Shown here: one piece after another, positions 37,026-46,066 of the stretch
Layout: each line of letters opens with the position of its first letter
Numbering within the stretch: the stretch's first letter is position 1
Source: Desulfohalobium retbaense DSM 5692
GTDB taxonomy: Bacteria; Desulfobacterota; Desulfovibrionia; Desulfovibrionales; Desulfohalobiaceae
NCBI RefSeq assembly: GCF_000024325.1
Contig: NC_013223.1
Span: 1,364,001 to 1,428,000, forward strand
Length of the DNA stretch: 64,000 nt
Direction: 5' to 3'
Made by a program: the position numbers and the translations under genes
Notes under the pieces: model-generated
What the model saw: the letters and a program-made list of their open reading frames with translations, nothing else
What the model was told of the DNA's origin: nothing
The model's database searches: none

Positions 37026-37250
37026 CTATTCCAACTGCCGCAATTCCTCCTCACTGAAAGCGTCTTGCATATTTCCCTGGAAGCTCAATGCGTCGTCCAG
37101 GGCTTTTTGGACTTTGAGATTGACATCCACAGTGACGTGGATCGGAGCGATCTCGACTTTGTGCGTCGTGTCCGCCGTCACCTGGTGCCGCGTGCAGCCC
37201 ATGACTGCCAACGCGCTGATAAGCAGGAAGCCGTACCACCATTTCTGCAT
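37026..37250 (-). CDS. ynbE: YnbE-like lipoprotein
   Basis: A 74-residue lipoprotein. The signal peptide WYGFLLISALAVMGC ends in a lipobox (VMGC), followed by HKVEIAPIHVTVDVNLKVQ, the conserved YnbE motif, and a short acidic tail. YnbE multimers are reported to cap YdbH as a lipid bridge at the outer membrane. ATG 37250 follows GGAGTGCATT; an ATG at 37310 would add 20 residues before the signal peptide and is rejected. It lies between ydbH and ydbL. Confidence 0.9.
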   Translation of the reverse strand: MQKWWYGFLLISALAVMGCTRHQVTADTTHKVEIAPIHVTVDVNLKVQKALDDALSFQGNMQDAFSEEELRQLE

Positions 37251-37306
37251 AATGCACTCCGAATGTGGAACGTTGGGATTGGTAACCAGACTGGCGTCCA
37301 ATCCGG

Positions 37307-40153
37307 TCATTGGGCGGGGCCGAACAATTCGTCCAAGGCCCGGCGCACCGCTTTCTTTTTGCCCCAGTGCAGGGCCTGATTGAGCGCCTGCTGCACATCA
37401 CTGATATTGAACACCAGGCTGCCCACCCGTTGGGGCGGGTCCCCTCTGACCCCTTGTCCGCGCAGTTCTATTTGGGCTGCGATATCGGACTCCCGGGGTA
37501 CCAGGCGCAGAGAAAAGAAGTCGTACTCAAATTCGCGCAGGGCTTGCTCCAGACGGTCGCTGAGCAGGGACAAGTACTTCTGACCCGCCAAGCTTTGCCG
37601 GACATAGAAGAGCACTTTGTCCATCCAGGCCTCATCCTTGATGCCCAGCTTTCCTGTCCCCGGCAGGGCGTACAGATGGCCCTCGTCCAGATTGACCCCC
37701 TGGCCGTCCCAGCCCAGCGCAAAACTGCCACTGAAGCGTCCGCTGCCCACCAGTTTGTCCCCAGTCAGTTTCTGGACCAGGTGCAAGGCGTCTATCTCCT
37801 CAAGATAGACACGGGCCGCTCCTTGGGCTTTTTCCAGGTCCCAGCGCCCCTCGTAGATCCGTAAAGCACCTTGAGGCGCCAGCCTGCAGGAGCCGCTGTC
37901 CAGAAGCAATCTGTCCTGCACCAGGCGCAGGGCCAGATCGCCGCGGCGCACCTCGATGTCCCGCCAGGACAACGCTCCAAATGATACTGCCATACCCTGC
38001 CGTGCCGCGGTTTGCAACGGGACCAGGCTGTCAAAGGCGGCGGAAACGTTCAGGCCCTGCAGTCGCAGATTCTGCTTCGGCACCTGAAGCGCTGCGTCGC
38101 GGAGGTTGAACTCTAACCAAGGCAGAACCTGCTGCCCGTGCAGTTCAGCACGCATATCCAGCTTGGCACTGCCGGAGAGGTCCAGATCAAGGTCCCCGAG
38201 CGCCGGGCTGAATCGGGACAGCATTTCTGGTTCTGGCAGCGCAAACCAGTCGCTGGACACCCTGCCGGTGCCGGAAACAGAGCCACCGCCAAGGGCCAAA
38301 TCCACATCCATTTGCAGCGCAATGTCCGGCAGGACCTGCCAGCGGCCGCCCAGTTCAAGTGTCCTGTTGCGGATCCGCAGATTGCCCTGCGGACCGGGGA
38401 CAGCTGTTCCCTTGGCCCGGAGGCCCCCGACATGAAATCGCCCGGGCTCGTGCTGCGCATCTCCCAGAATCAGCGGGATGCTGGCAGACACGGAGGTCAG
38501 GGCCAGATCCTGTTGCGGCGCGGCAAGGCGGCCTCCTTCCAGGCCAGCTTCGACAACGCCGTGCCAGGCATGGCCGTGCTGGCGCTGGAGTTTTCCAGCG
38601 AGGGTTGCCTGTTGCAGCGACACACGGATGTCCGGTCCCTGGAGGCGAACGGGGTCTGCCAGACGTACATCCAGTTCCACAAAGCGGTGGCCGTCAGGTG
38701 TGAGACGGCAGCGGATCCTGTCGCCGGGCTGGGGTTTCAGCCACAGGGAGGACAATGCATAGTTTTCGCCGTCCACTGTGAGATCGGCGGCTTGGCACCC
38801 GAGGGAGCGGTCACCGGAAAGGGTGACCTCAAGTCCCTTGTCGTTGAAGGCCGCATGCAGGGGCGCCCGGCTGGAAACACCCTCCAGACGGCCCCCTCGT
38901 TTGGGCCAGGCCAGATCTGCCGGTCCGATCAAGGTCTGCTCCGCCTGCAGGTCTGCCTGCCAGCGGAATTGCTTCGTGGTCCGCTTCAGGCGGGTCTGGA
39001 ACCGGCCGCTGCTTGTAACAGGCAGTGCGGACGATTCGAGCAATGCCGCGCCGGCCAGGGTGTTCAGCCAGGACTGCGGCAGTTCGCCCTGGAGTTCATA
39101 GATGAAATCCCCCTGCCAGGACGCAGGCTTCTGTCGAAGATCCTGAATGGGGCTCAGGGCTCCGTTACACGTCAACTGGACTGGGGCTGGTTGCTGCAGG
39201 TCGCAGTCCACGGCGAGTCGGGTACCAGTTTGGTCCAACGCGATAGTGAGGCGGGAGAGCAGATACTGGTCCAGACGCAATCCGGCGAGGCGCAGATCAA
39301 GATCCAATGCCTCGAAGTGCAGGTCGGTGTCCATTTCCGCACGCAGATCAAGGACCAGTTTGTTGAGGCTGACGTCGTAGTCCGGCCAACGCAGGTTGGC
39401 GGTCTGGAGAGCGGCTTGGAGAGTGCCCTGTCCAGAGCCGTGCAGATCCTGCTGCCACGTGGCATTGAGACCGGCCTGCAGAGCAGGGGCCTGGGTTTCC
39501 AGCGGCGCCGCAGGTTTGCCTGATTCCGGGATCCGGGCCTGAGCGCTGAGAATGGCCTGCTGCAGATCGGCCTCGCCTTCAAGACGCAGCGGAATCCCCA
39601 GCAGACGGCTTCGCAGCTTGAATTCGAGAAGCCCCTGTTCGCTTTGCGTCCGGATATCTCCGGCAAGCGGTTGCGGCCAGGCAAAGTCGGCGTACTGCCA
39701 CTGCAGATACGAGGAGCGGACCTGAATATGCTTGATCGGCAACAAGGGCAGGGGGGAATCGGGCCTGCCAGGGGAGGAGGGGCTCCTGAACGGCAACCCG
39801 GGATCAGGGCCTGCCTTCGTCCATTTCAGGCGCCAGGTCAGCCCGTGGATCTCCAGTTTGTCTGCACTGCCCTGGAGCAGGCCCTGGATGCTGAAATGCA
39901 GGATCGCGCGCTGGACCTCCAGGCCGAGATTGGCCCCGGAAAGGCCGCTTAAGGCGATACGGCCCGGATGCAGGGCCTCGACCTGGACCCGTGGCTGTTC
40001 GACGCCCGCTTCGCGCATCTGAACCAGCAGAAGCTGCTCCAGGGCCAGCGGCGCGCCGAGCCAGCCCCCGAGGCAGAGGACGAGCAGGAACAGCATCGCC
40101 GCGAGCAGGCGGCGGGGCAGGGAGCGCCCGTGGCTGGGGCTGGTTTGGGGCAA
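37307..40153 (-). CDS. ydbH: YdbH-like AsmA-superfamily intermembrane lipid transfer protein
   Basis: 948 residues starting at TTG. One N-terminal membrane anchor (LLAAMLFLLVLCLGGWLGAP) is followed by a very long beta-rich periplasmic region, as in TamB, YhdP and YdbH, which bridge the inner and outer membranes and move phospholipids. The C-terminal YdbH domain shows LVGSGRFSGSFALGWDGQGV and NLDEGHLYALPGTGKLGI. The order with YnbE and YdbL matches the E. coli operon, which strengthens the call. An alternating hydrophobic/polar pattern extends over most of its length. The ribosome binding site AAGGGA lies before the TTG, and no better ATG is nearby. Confidence 0.9.
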   Translation of the reverse strand: MPQTSPSHGRSLPRRLLAAMLFLLVLCLGGWLGAPLALEQLLLVQMREAGVEQPRVQVEALHPGRIALSGLSGANLGLEVQRAILHFSIQGLLQGSADKLEIHGLTWRLKWTKAGPDPGLPFRSPSSPGRPDSPLPLLPIKHIQVRSSYLQWQYADFAWPQPLAGDIRTQSEQGLLEFKLRSRLLGIPLRLEGEADLQQAILSAQARIPESGKPAAPLETQAPALQAGLNATWQQDLHGSGQGTLQAALQTANLRWPDYDVSLNKLVLDLRAEMDTDLHFEALDLDLRLAGLRLDQYLLSRLTIALDQTGTRLAVDCDLQQPAPVQLTCNGALSPIQDLRQKPASWQGDFIYELQGELPQSWLNTLAGAALLESSALPVTSSGRFQTRLKRTTKQFRWQADLQAEQTLIGPADLAWPKRGGRLEGVSSRAPLHAAFNDKGLEVTLSGDRSLGCQAADLTVDGENYALSSLWLKPQPGDRIRCRLTPDGHRFVELDVRLADPVRLQGPDIRVSLQQATLAGKLQRQHGHAWHGVVEAGLEGGRLAAPQQDLALTSVSASIPLILGDAQHEPGRFHVGGLRAKGTAVPGPQGNLRIRNRTLELGGRWQVLPDIALQMDVDLALGGGSVSGTGRVSSDWFALPEPEMLSRFSPALGDLDLDLSGSAKLDMRAELHGQQVLPWLEFNLRDAALQVPKQNLRLQGLNVSAAFDSLVPLQTAARQGMAVSFGALSWRDIEVRRGDLALRLVQDRLLLDSGSCRLAPQGALRIYEGRWDLEKAQGAARVYLEEIDALHLVQKLTGDKLVGSGRFSGSFALGWDGQGVNLDEGHLYALPGTGKLGIKDEAWMDKVLFYVRQSLAGQKYLSLLSDRLEQALREFEYDFFSLRLVPRESDIAAQIELRGQGVRGDPPQRVGSLVFNISDVQQALNQALHWGKKKAVRRALDELFGPAQ

Positions 40154-40504
40154 TGTCGTGTCCCTTGTCTCTGCGTGAGAGGGGTGCTGCGCTCAGGGGA
40201 AGTTTTCTGCATCAGAAAGCAACAATACTGACCAACGTATGCAGAATACAGCAAAATCTCAAGCGGTCCGGCGTTTGGCGGTCCGGATACTCGAAGAGGG
40301 AAGCCGGGAACCAGAGAGGGGCTTGCCGCAGAGTTTGGCCTCCCTGCCTGATACCCGATCACCGATCCCGATTTCAATCTGGAATTCAGGTTCTTCTGTA
40401 TTTCCTGGCCTGATATCCTTTGGGCAAATCCTGACCCTTTCAATGCCTCACGTCTGAAATTCTTCACGCTTACGAGCTGCTGAGCACCTGAAACACACAA
40501 CGGG
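40154..40504. other. non-coding stretch upstream of ydbH
   Basis: About 350 bp without a gene. It includes the ydbH leader and a short dispersed repeat (CTGCCTGATACCCG then GATCCCGATTTCAATCTG, 40344-40381) also seen at 56893-56978. Confidence 0.5.
40344..40381 (+). repeat. short dispersed repeat (GATACCCG/GATCCCGATTTC family)
   Basis: CTGCCTGATACCCG (40344-40357) and GATCCCGATTTCAATCTG (40364-40381) recur at 56893-56906 and 56961-56978. A related piece in reverse orientation (GATCCAAATCGGGACC) is at about 60508-60523. All are intergenic. Function unknown. Confidence 0.55.
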
Positions 40505-40912
40505 TCAAGAAAACCACCGGGCGAAACCGACACCTGCCGTGCCCACAGCAGCGCAGAGCACCATTCCCCAGACGATGTCCACCAGGGCCACGGTCAGGGG
40601 CCAGTTTTTCAATGTGGCCAGATTGGTCAGATCATACGTGGCGTAGGTGATCAGCCCGAAGAAGAGGCCGCGGAAGATCCCCTGGAGCAAGGAGTCTCGG
40701 TCCGCCGCCGGCAGGACGACAAAAAACAACAGTCCGACCAGAAACAGCAGATAAAAAAGTACAGCGGCCGTCCAATTCACGTTCTCGCTCAGCAAACCGG
40801 CCAGTCTGGACTGATAGAACCCCTTGGCCACCACCCCGAGCCAGAGCATATCCAAGATGAAAAACACCGGAATCATCAGTCCGTACACTTTGAAGGCAGT
40901 TGCAATCGGCAT
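40505..40912 (-). CDS. DUF2177 family membrane protein
   Basis: A 135-residue protein with four hydrophobic helices and the DUF2177 pattern: FFILDMLWLGVVAKGFYQSR in helix 1, NWTAAVLFYLLFLVGLLFFV, GLFFGLITYATYDLTNLATL and VDIVWGMVLCAAVG. The family is of unknown function. ATG 40912 follows AAAGGAGCATGT, and the upstream 30 codons of open frame are not used. It stands alone and is divergent from the AEC transporter gene. Confidence 0.9.
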   Translation of the reverse strand: MPIATAFKVYGLMIPVFFILDMLWLGVVAKGFYQSRLAGLLSENVNWTAAVLFYLLFLVGLLFFVVLPAADRDSLLQGIFRGLFFGLITYATYDLTNLATLKNWPLTVALVDIVWGMVLCAAVGTAGVGFARWFS

Positions 40913-41214
40913 ACATGCTCCTTTGGTTCTGGTCGCAGAGGTCACACCACGTGGCTCATTTTTGTCCAATGCCTCATCCGCAGGCAACCTTGTCTCACAC
41001 ACCGCAGGGAGCCGGTCCCGGGACTGGATGGTTCGGAGAATCAGCCACAGGCACTATGATCCCCGAGCCCATGCGCCCAGCCCAGCGCAACTGCCTGAGG
41101 TGCTGAACGCAGGTGTGTTCTTTGCAATTTGGTCCAAATGATTTATCCCGGTTGGAACGCGTAGACAAGCCTTGTTCCAGAATTGGCCGACGCAGCCGTC
41201 ATCAAAGAGGTCGC

Positions 41215-42171
41215 ATGAGTCTGTCCATCTTACTGACAACCTTTGAATCCGTGGCCCTGCTGCTGGGCATCGGCGCCTTCGGGCTGTGGATCATCAGCCG
41301 GCGCATCCTGCCGCAGGAGGCATTGGGCACCCTGTCCATTCTGGCTTTGGACATCTCCCTGCCGAGCCTGGTTTTTGTGAACATCCTCAAGAATTTCAAG
41401 CCGGCTGAATTTCCGGGTTGGTGGCTTCTGCCGGTCTGGTGGGCCGGTTTCACGCTTTTCCAGGGCGCTTTGACCGCGGTTTTGGCCTGGGTTTCCCAGC
41501 AGGAGACCCGCCGGGAATTCGCTGTGAGCCTTTTTTTCCAAAACGCTCTCTTTTTTCCCCTGGCCATTTTAATGGGCATGTTCGGCCAGGATTCGACCTA
41601 TATCGTGCAGCTCTTTTTCTTCATGCTGCTTTTTCCCTCATTGCTGTTCAGCACCGCCCATCTTTTTTTCGGCATCTCGCAGCAGACTTTTGCCTGGTCC
41701 AAGATCTTCAACAAGATCCTTTTGGCCACCATTCTGGCGACAACACTGCGCTTGACGGGCACGGAGGGCATTGTCCCGGGGTTCGTAGTCTCGGCCCTGG
41801 GCATGATCGGGGACATGACCATTCCGCTTTTGCTGATGATCCTCGGCGGCAATATCTACGTCGATTTCAAGCACAAAGGGAGCCTGTATCCGGTGGAGGT
41901 CGGGAAGTTCGTCCTGATCAAAAATTTTCTGTTCCCAGCCATTGCCCTCGGCGTGCTTGCCCTGATTCAGCCTCCGTACCATATTGCGTTGCTGATTATT
42001 TTGCAGGCCTCGGTTCCGCCGATCACCGCCATTCCCATTTTGACCGAGCGGGCCGGCGGCAACCGGGAGATCGTGAACCAGTTCATGTTCAGCAGTTTTG
42101 CGGTCTCACTGGTGTCTATCCCCTTGATGATCGGTTTGTTTGGCATGATTTTCCATCTGCCGGCACCATGA
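41215..42171 (+). CDS. AEC family transporter
   Basis: A 318-residue membrane transporter of the auxin efflux carrier family, standard length. Helices run through the whole sequence; ALDISLPSLVFVNILKNFKP near residue 45 is the first conserved proline helix, and RLTGTEGIVPGFVVSALGMI and LLIILQASVPPITAIPILTE near the end are typical. Substrates in bacteria are small dicarboxylates or amino acids; none can be assigned. The start at 41215 follows AGAGGT; the frame extends 34 codons upstream without membrane sense. Confidence 0.9.
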   Translation: MSLSILLTTFESVALLLGIGAFGLWIISRRILPQEALGTLSILALDISLPSLVFVNILKNFKPAEFPGWWLLPVWWAGFTLFQGALTAVLAWVSQQETRREFAVSLFFQNALFFPLAILMGMFGQDSTYIVQLFFFMLLFPSLLFSTAHLFFGISQQTFAWSKIFNKILLATILATTLRLTGTEGIVPGFVVSALGMIGDMTIPLLLMILGGNIYVDFKHKGSLYPVEVGKFVLIKNFLFPAIALGVLALIQPPYHIALLIILQASVPPITAIPILTERAGGNREIVNQFMFSSFAVSLVSIPLMIGLFGMIFHLPAP

Positions 42172-42270
42172 TCCGGCCGTGCAATGGCGGTGATCGCAAA
42201 CCGAACGGAGCCGTAGTTATCGTATTTATGAGCACGAGACCGCAGACTGTGTCTTTACTGGGAGATGCGA

Positions 42271-43047
42271 ATGGATTCCCGCCTGGAGCGCCTCCGAGAC
42301 CAGATCACTGCCTGCAGACGATGCGACCTGGCTGAGACCCGGACCAACGCCCTGCCCGGGGCAGGGAATATCCACGCCCGGCTGATGATCGTGGCCCAGG
42401 CGCCGGGAGATCAGGAAGATCGGGAAGGGCGCCATTTCATCGGTCCGTCAGGCCGGGTCTTTGATCGTTTGCTCGATCAAGCTGGCGTCGCCAGGGCGGA
42501 GCTGTTCCTGACCAATCTCCTGAAATGCCGCTTACCCAAAAATCGGCGCCCCAAACAGCGGGAGATCATTGCCTGCTTGCCGTTTCTCGAGCAGGAAATC
42601 GACATCGTGGAAGCGGATATTCTGGTGCCGCTTGGCTTTTATGCCACGCGCGCCGTTCTTGACCTGAATGTTCTCCCCTTTCCCCAGGCCAAAGCTGAAT
42701 CCCCGGAGTCCTTCGGGCGTGTGCAGTGGAACGGCCGCAAAAAAGTCTTTCCACTGCCCCATCCGGCGGCCCTGCTGTATAACCCCGCCTTTGAGGAAGC
42801 TGCCCAAGAGCAGTACGCGACCCTCAAGACCCTTACCACGCCCTGCAAATGGTACCGGTTGTGCCCCATGCGCAGATTTGTCGAGCAAGGGAGACTCGAG
42901 CAAGCCTGGATCGAATTGTATTGCACCGGTGACTGGTCCCGTTGCGTTCGATTCCACCAAGAGGAGCAGGGGATTGCCCATCCGGACTGGATGTTGCCGG
43001 ATGGGAGTCTTGATGCTGAACTGCGTGAGATCTCAATAGCCGGGTGA
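42271..43047 (+). CDS. family 4-like uracil-DNA glycosylase with C-terminal Cys-rich extension
   Basis: A 258-residue protein. The first 185 residues form a UDG fold: CRRCDLAETR (two Cys ligands of a 4Fe-4S cluster), the active-site motif AQAPGDQEDREGRHFIGPSG, NLLKCRLPKNRRPKQREIIA with the other two cluster Cys, and FPLPHPAALLYNP with the catalytic His. It removes uracil from DNA in repair of deaminated cytosine. An extra domain of about 70 residues follows with YRLCPMRRFVEQGRLEQAWI, YCTGDWSRCVR and PDWMLPDG, a small module I recall as separate proteins in related bacteria; its function is unknown. Start 42271 has GGGAG six bases upstream. Confidence 0.88.
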   Translation: MDSRLERLRDQITACRRCDLAETRTNALPGAGNIHARLMIVAQAPGDQEDREGRHFIGPSGRVFDRLLDQAGVARAELFLTNLLKCRLPKNRRPKQREIIACLPFLEQEIDIVEADILVPLGFYATRAVLDLNVLPFPQAKAESPESFGRVQWNGRKKVFPLPHPAALLYNPAFEEAAQEQYATLKTLTTPCKWYRLCPMRRFVEQGRLEQAWIELYCTGDWSRCVRFHQEEQGIAHPDWMLPDGSLDAELREISIAG

Positions 43048-43327
43048 AGCTTTGCTGGCGAGAAGGGGGGGATGGTCACTGTGGCTCTCGATAAAGCCCC
43101 CAAGGGTGAACCTAGACACACATTACGGGGGGCTTGGGAGTGCACACCGAGCGCGAAATGGATATGCGCCGATTCTGCTGGAAAAGGGACTTCAGGAAGC
43201 AAAGATATAATGCGGGGATCGCCGTTTTGTTGCAAGCGGAAAGGGCCAGCCGTTGGAGAAAAGGCGGGTTGCAAGGGTTGCTATCCCAGCCGATTTGGGC
43301 GAGATGGGCAGGGTGCACAGGATAGTA

Positions 43328-43897
43328 ATGGAGCAATGCGTGCCTATTTCCAAGCGAACGATTTGTATCGCGGACATTTTCGGCACAACGCCGGCCTTTG
43401 AGCGTCTTTGCCAGGCCATTGGCGGGGCAGTGGAGGTTGTCGACCCGTATTCTGGGCTCCAGAGGAAATTTGCCTCTGAGCAGGAGGCTTACGCCTATTT
43501 CATGACCGAAGTCGGCCTTGACCGGTACAGCGAAATGGTGCGTGATCAGATTGCGGCAGCTCAGGATTCCGCGTGCCTTGTCGGCTTCAGTGTTGGCGCC
43601 GCAGTCGCGTGGTCCCTCACCGGAGCATCTCTTGCGGACCAGGTAAGCTGCGGCGTGTGTTTCTATGGATCGCAGATCCGGCACATGCTCGATATCCAGC
43701 CTGTTGTTCCGGTGACATGCATCCTGCCAACCTCTGAACCGGCTTTTTGCGTGCAGACCCTGGCCAAGGCCTTGTCTGGCCGGAACAACGTCAGCGTCGA
43801 GACAACACCATATCTTCACGGCTTCATGAACGAAGTCTCCGCCAATTATGACCGGCAGGGCTGTGCGGTGTATCTGGAGTGGTTACAAAGAATGTGA
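43328..43897 (+). CDS. dienelactone-hydrolase-like alpha/beta hydrolase
   Basis: 189 residues. The nucleophile elbow GFSVGAAVAW carries the Ser (near residue 90), CGVCFYGSQIRHMLDI follows the elbow as in dienelactone hydrolases, and YLHGFMNEVSANYDR supplies the catalytic His. The start RTICIADIFGTTPAFERLC resembles the N-terminus of that family. The elbow uses Ser instead of the Cys of true dienelactone hydrolases, so the substrate is unknown. ATG 43328 with AGGAT upstream is chosen over the longer frame. No operon partner is obvious. Confidence 0.75.
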   Translation: MEQCVPISKRTICIADIFGTTPAFERLCQAIGGAVEVVDPYSGLQRKFASEQEAYAYFMTEVGLDRYSEMVRDQIAAAQDSACLVGFSVGAAVAWSLTGASLADQVSCGVCFYGSQIRHMLDIQPVVPVTCILPTSEPAFCVQTLAKALSGRNNVSVETTPYLHGFMNEVSANYDRQGCAVYLEWLQRM

Positions 43898-43960
43898 GAA
43901 GTTGGCCGCAACGCAGCCAAGAGGAGCGTTGCAACAGACCGTTAGCCCCCTAGTTTTGCC

Positions 43961-45334
43961 ATGAAAAAGAGTGCAAGCAATTCAGTATCCTTACAAATCA
44001 GTGAATTGGAAGCTGAAAACGCGCGATTACGGGCTGAGCTGGCAATCGCGCGCGACGAACTGGAGACCATCTTCGATCACAGCATGATGGGCGTGGCCCT
44101 TGTCGACCACAACCGGAAGATCCTCACGACCAATCAGCGATTTCTGGACATCCTCGGCTACACCTCTCTGCACGAAATTCTCGGCCAGCAGACTCACAAG
44201 CTGCATGTTTCCCATAAGGATTTCGAAGGATTTGGGGAGCACTACGATACGACCCTGCGCCATAGCGGCGTTGTGCACGTGGCGACCCCGATGCGGCGCA
44301 AAGATGGGTCCGAGATCTGGCTGGATCTCGTGGGCAGGGCGATAGACCGCACGACGCCACCGGATCTGAGCAAAGGCGTGTTATGGATGGCCTACGATCT
44401 GACGGATATCCGTCAGGCGTATCAGCAACTCAGGGAGGCCAATGCCGAACTGGAAGGATTCTTCGCAAACTGCATGATTGGTATTATCATCCTGCGCGGG
44501 GGACGCCGTATCCGCCGGGTCAACCAGCGTTTGGCCGACATCCTCGGTGATAAGCCTCCAGAATGGTACCAAGGGAAATGCGTCAGCGAGTTCCATGTCT
44601 CTCAGGAGAAATTCGAAGAATTCGGTCGCCTCTTTTATAATTCGTTGGTTTTGCGCGACCACAGTCAGGTGGAATTTGAACTCAGGCGAGTGGATGGCTC
44701 CCCCGTCTGGGTGAGCGTGTCCGGCAAGGCCCTGGATGACGCCACACCCCCGGATCTGGACAAGGGGGTCATTTGGATGGTCGATGATATTTCGACCCGG
44801 AAGGAGGCTGAGGAACAGCTGGCCCGGATCGCGACGACCGATTCATTGACCAATGTCAGCACCCGGCAGCATTTCATGGAATTGGCAAACAGGGCCTTGG
44901 CGCAGCATCTCAGAAATTCCCGGCCGCTGACCGTTTGTATGCTGGATATCGATCATTTCAAACAAATCAATGACACCTATGGGCATGGAACGGGCGACCG
45001 AGCCTTGGCCTGGTTTGCAGAAACAGTCTCCGGAGAATTGCGGGCCACAGACATCATCGGCCGATTTGGCGGAGAAGAGTTTTGCATTGTCTTGCCGGAA
45101 ACGGACCAGGATGAGGCGCAGCAGGTGGCGCACCGTATCAGGACCGCTGTGACGGGCGGGTCGTCCGCGGCTGCGTCGCCGATCCCGCCGATAACCGTGA
45201 GCATCGGGATTGCCCTGGCAGATACCCCTGCGTCCATGGAAGCCGTCATTCAACTCGCGGACCGAGCTTTGTATGCGGCCAAAGCCAAGGGACGGAATCG
45301 GGCGGAGATTGATGAGACAATGGTGAGGGGGTAG
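43961..45334 (+). CDS. PAS-PAS-GGDEF diguanylate cyclase
   Basis: 457 residues. A short coiled coil (ISELEAENARLRAELAIARD) is followed by two tandem PAS domains (about 45-160 and 165-285); each contains a near-identical PDL(S/D)KGV(L/I)WM(A/V)(Y/D)D segment, indicating a duplication. GGDEF spans about 290-450, with DIDHFKQINDTYGHGTGDRA and the active-site RFGGEEFCIVLPE. There is no membrane helix, so it is a soluble sensor making c-di-GMP. A strong bidirectional terminator follows about 50 bp after the stop. Confidence 0.93.
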   Translation: MKKSASNSVSLQISELEAENARLRAELAIARDELETIFDHSMMGVALVDHNRKILTTNQRFLDILGYTSLHEILGQQTHKLHVSHKDFEGFGEHYDTTLRHSGVVHVATPMRRKDGSEIWLDLVGRAIDRTTPPDLSKGVLWMAYDLTDIRQAYQQLREANAELEGFFANCMIGIIILRGGRRIRRVNQRLADILGDKPPEWYQGKCVSEFHVSQEKFEEFGRLFYNSLVLRDHSQVEFELRRVDGSPVWVSVSGKALDDATPPDLDKGVIWMVDDISTRKEAEEQLARIATTDSLTNVSTRQHFMELANRALAQHLRNSRPLTVCMLDIDHFKQINDTYGHGTGDRALAWFAETVSGELRATDIIGRFGGEEFCIVLPETDQDEAQQVAHRIRTAVTGGSSAAASPIPPITVSIGIALADTPASMEAVIQLADRALYAAKAKGRNRAEIDETMVRG

Positions 45335-45381
45335 CAGGCCCAAGCTTCAATCTGCCCGGACAGCAATCTTTGGCATACCAC

Positions 45382-45418
45382 AAAAGCCCTGGTGAAGACG
45401 AACCTCACCAGGGCTTTT
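45382..45418. terminator. bidirectional rho-independent terminator
   Basis: AAAAGCCCTGGTGA (45382-45395) and TCACCAGGGCTTTT (45405-45418) form a perfect 14-bp stem with a 9-base loop, A-rich on the left and T-rich on the right. It serves the diguanylate cyclase on the plus strand and the DUF302 operon on the minus strand. Confidence 0.9.
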
Positions 45419-45514
45419 CGTTTTTCCCATCAGCGGTATTCTGCTCGGGGCGAATGCGGGAATACGGCAGAGCGGTTGCTCTCCTGCACCGCCCCGCGAT
45501 CAACACACCCCGTC

Positions 45515-45934
45515 TCAGTTGCCGTTTTTGGCTTCTTCAATGATATCGATAATGGCTTGATAGGATCCCTGTACCGATTCAGCGAAGGCGCTGTCGCCGA
45601 TGAGTTCCTCAATCAGTTCCTGCCCGTAGGCCAGCATTCGGATCTGGACCGTGTCCCCTTTGCTGAAGGTGATGATGAACTTGGGCATCAAGGCGGCCCG
45701 CTCCGGATTGGTGCCCAGGCTGGGCGCCGCCTTCTCCGGCTTGCAGATCTGGATCATGTGCAGATCAAATCCTTCGGCCACTTCAATGCCGTGTTTGCCG
45801 AAGGTATGGGCCATTTCCATTTTGTCTTCATTGTGGATGAAAAATCCCCGTTTCTGAGCTGCGGTATTCAGATCCTGGAGAAAGCCATCCATGGATTTGG
45901 TCGTTTCAGCGGTATACAGCCGAGTCTTGTGCAT
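45515..45934 (-). CDS. DUF302 domain protein
   Basis: A 139-residue soluble protein. The pattern DGFLQDLNTAAQKRGFFIHN, then IEVAEGFDLHMIQICKPEKA and PEKAALMPKFIITFSKG matches DUF302, which often stands beside thioredoxin-like or redox-linked genes. There is no signal peptide. CAGGAGGACGT precedes the ATG. It is the third gene on the minus strand after thioredoxin and the transporter-UspA fusion, and ends at the bidirectional terminator, so the three probably form one operon. Function unknown. Confidence 0.8.
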   Translation of the reverse strand: MHKTRLYTAETTKSMDGFLQDLNTAAQKRGFFIHNEDKMEMAHTFGKHGIEVAEGFDLHMIQICKPEKAAPSLGTNPERAALMPKFIITFSKGDTVQIRMLAYGQELIEELIGDSAFAESVQGSYQAIIDIIEEAKNGN

Positions 45935-46066
45935 ACGTCCTCCTGAGGCATCGTTGATGCGGTGGTTTTGTCGTGGTTTTCAACTCAGAACACTCCGGCG
46001 GCTGGCGTAGCGGTCGCAAGGGCTATTCCCAGCCACGCGCAATTCAATTGACCGCTGGCGCGGCAA

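Noticed and set aside
38138-39523. 461-residue open frame on the plus strand opposite ydbH
   Set aside because: It lies antisense to a gene with clear YdbH features, has no ribosome binding site or family features, and arises from the high GC of ydbH.
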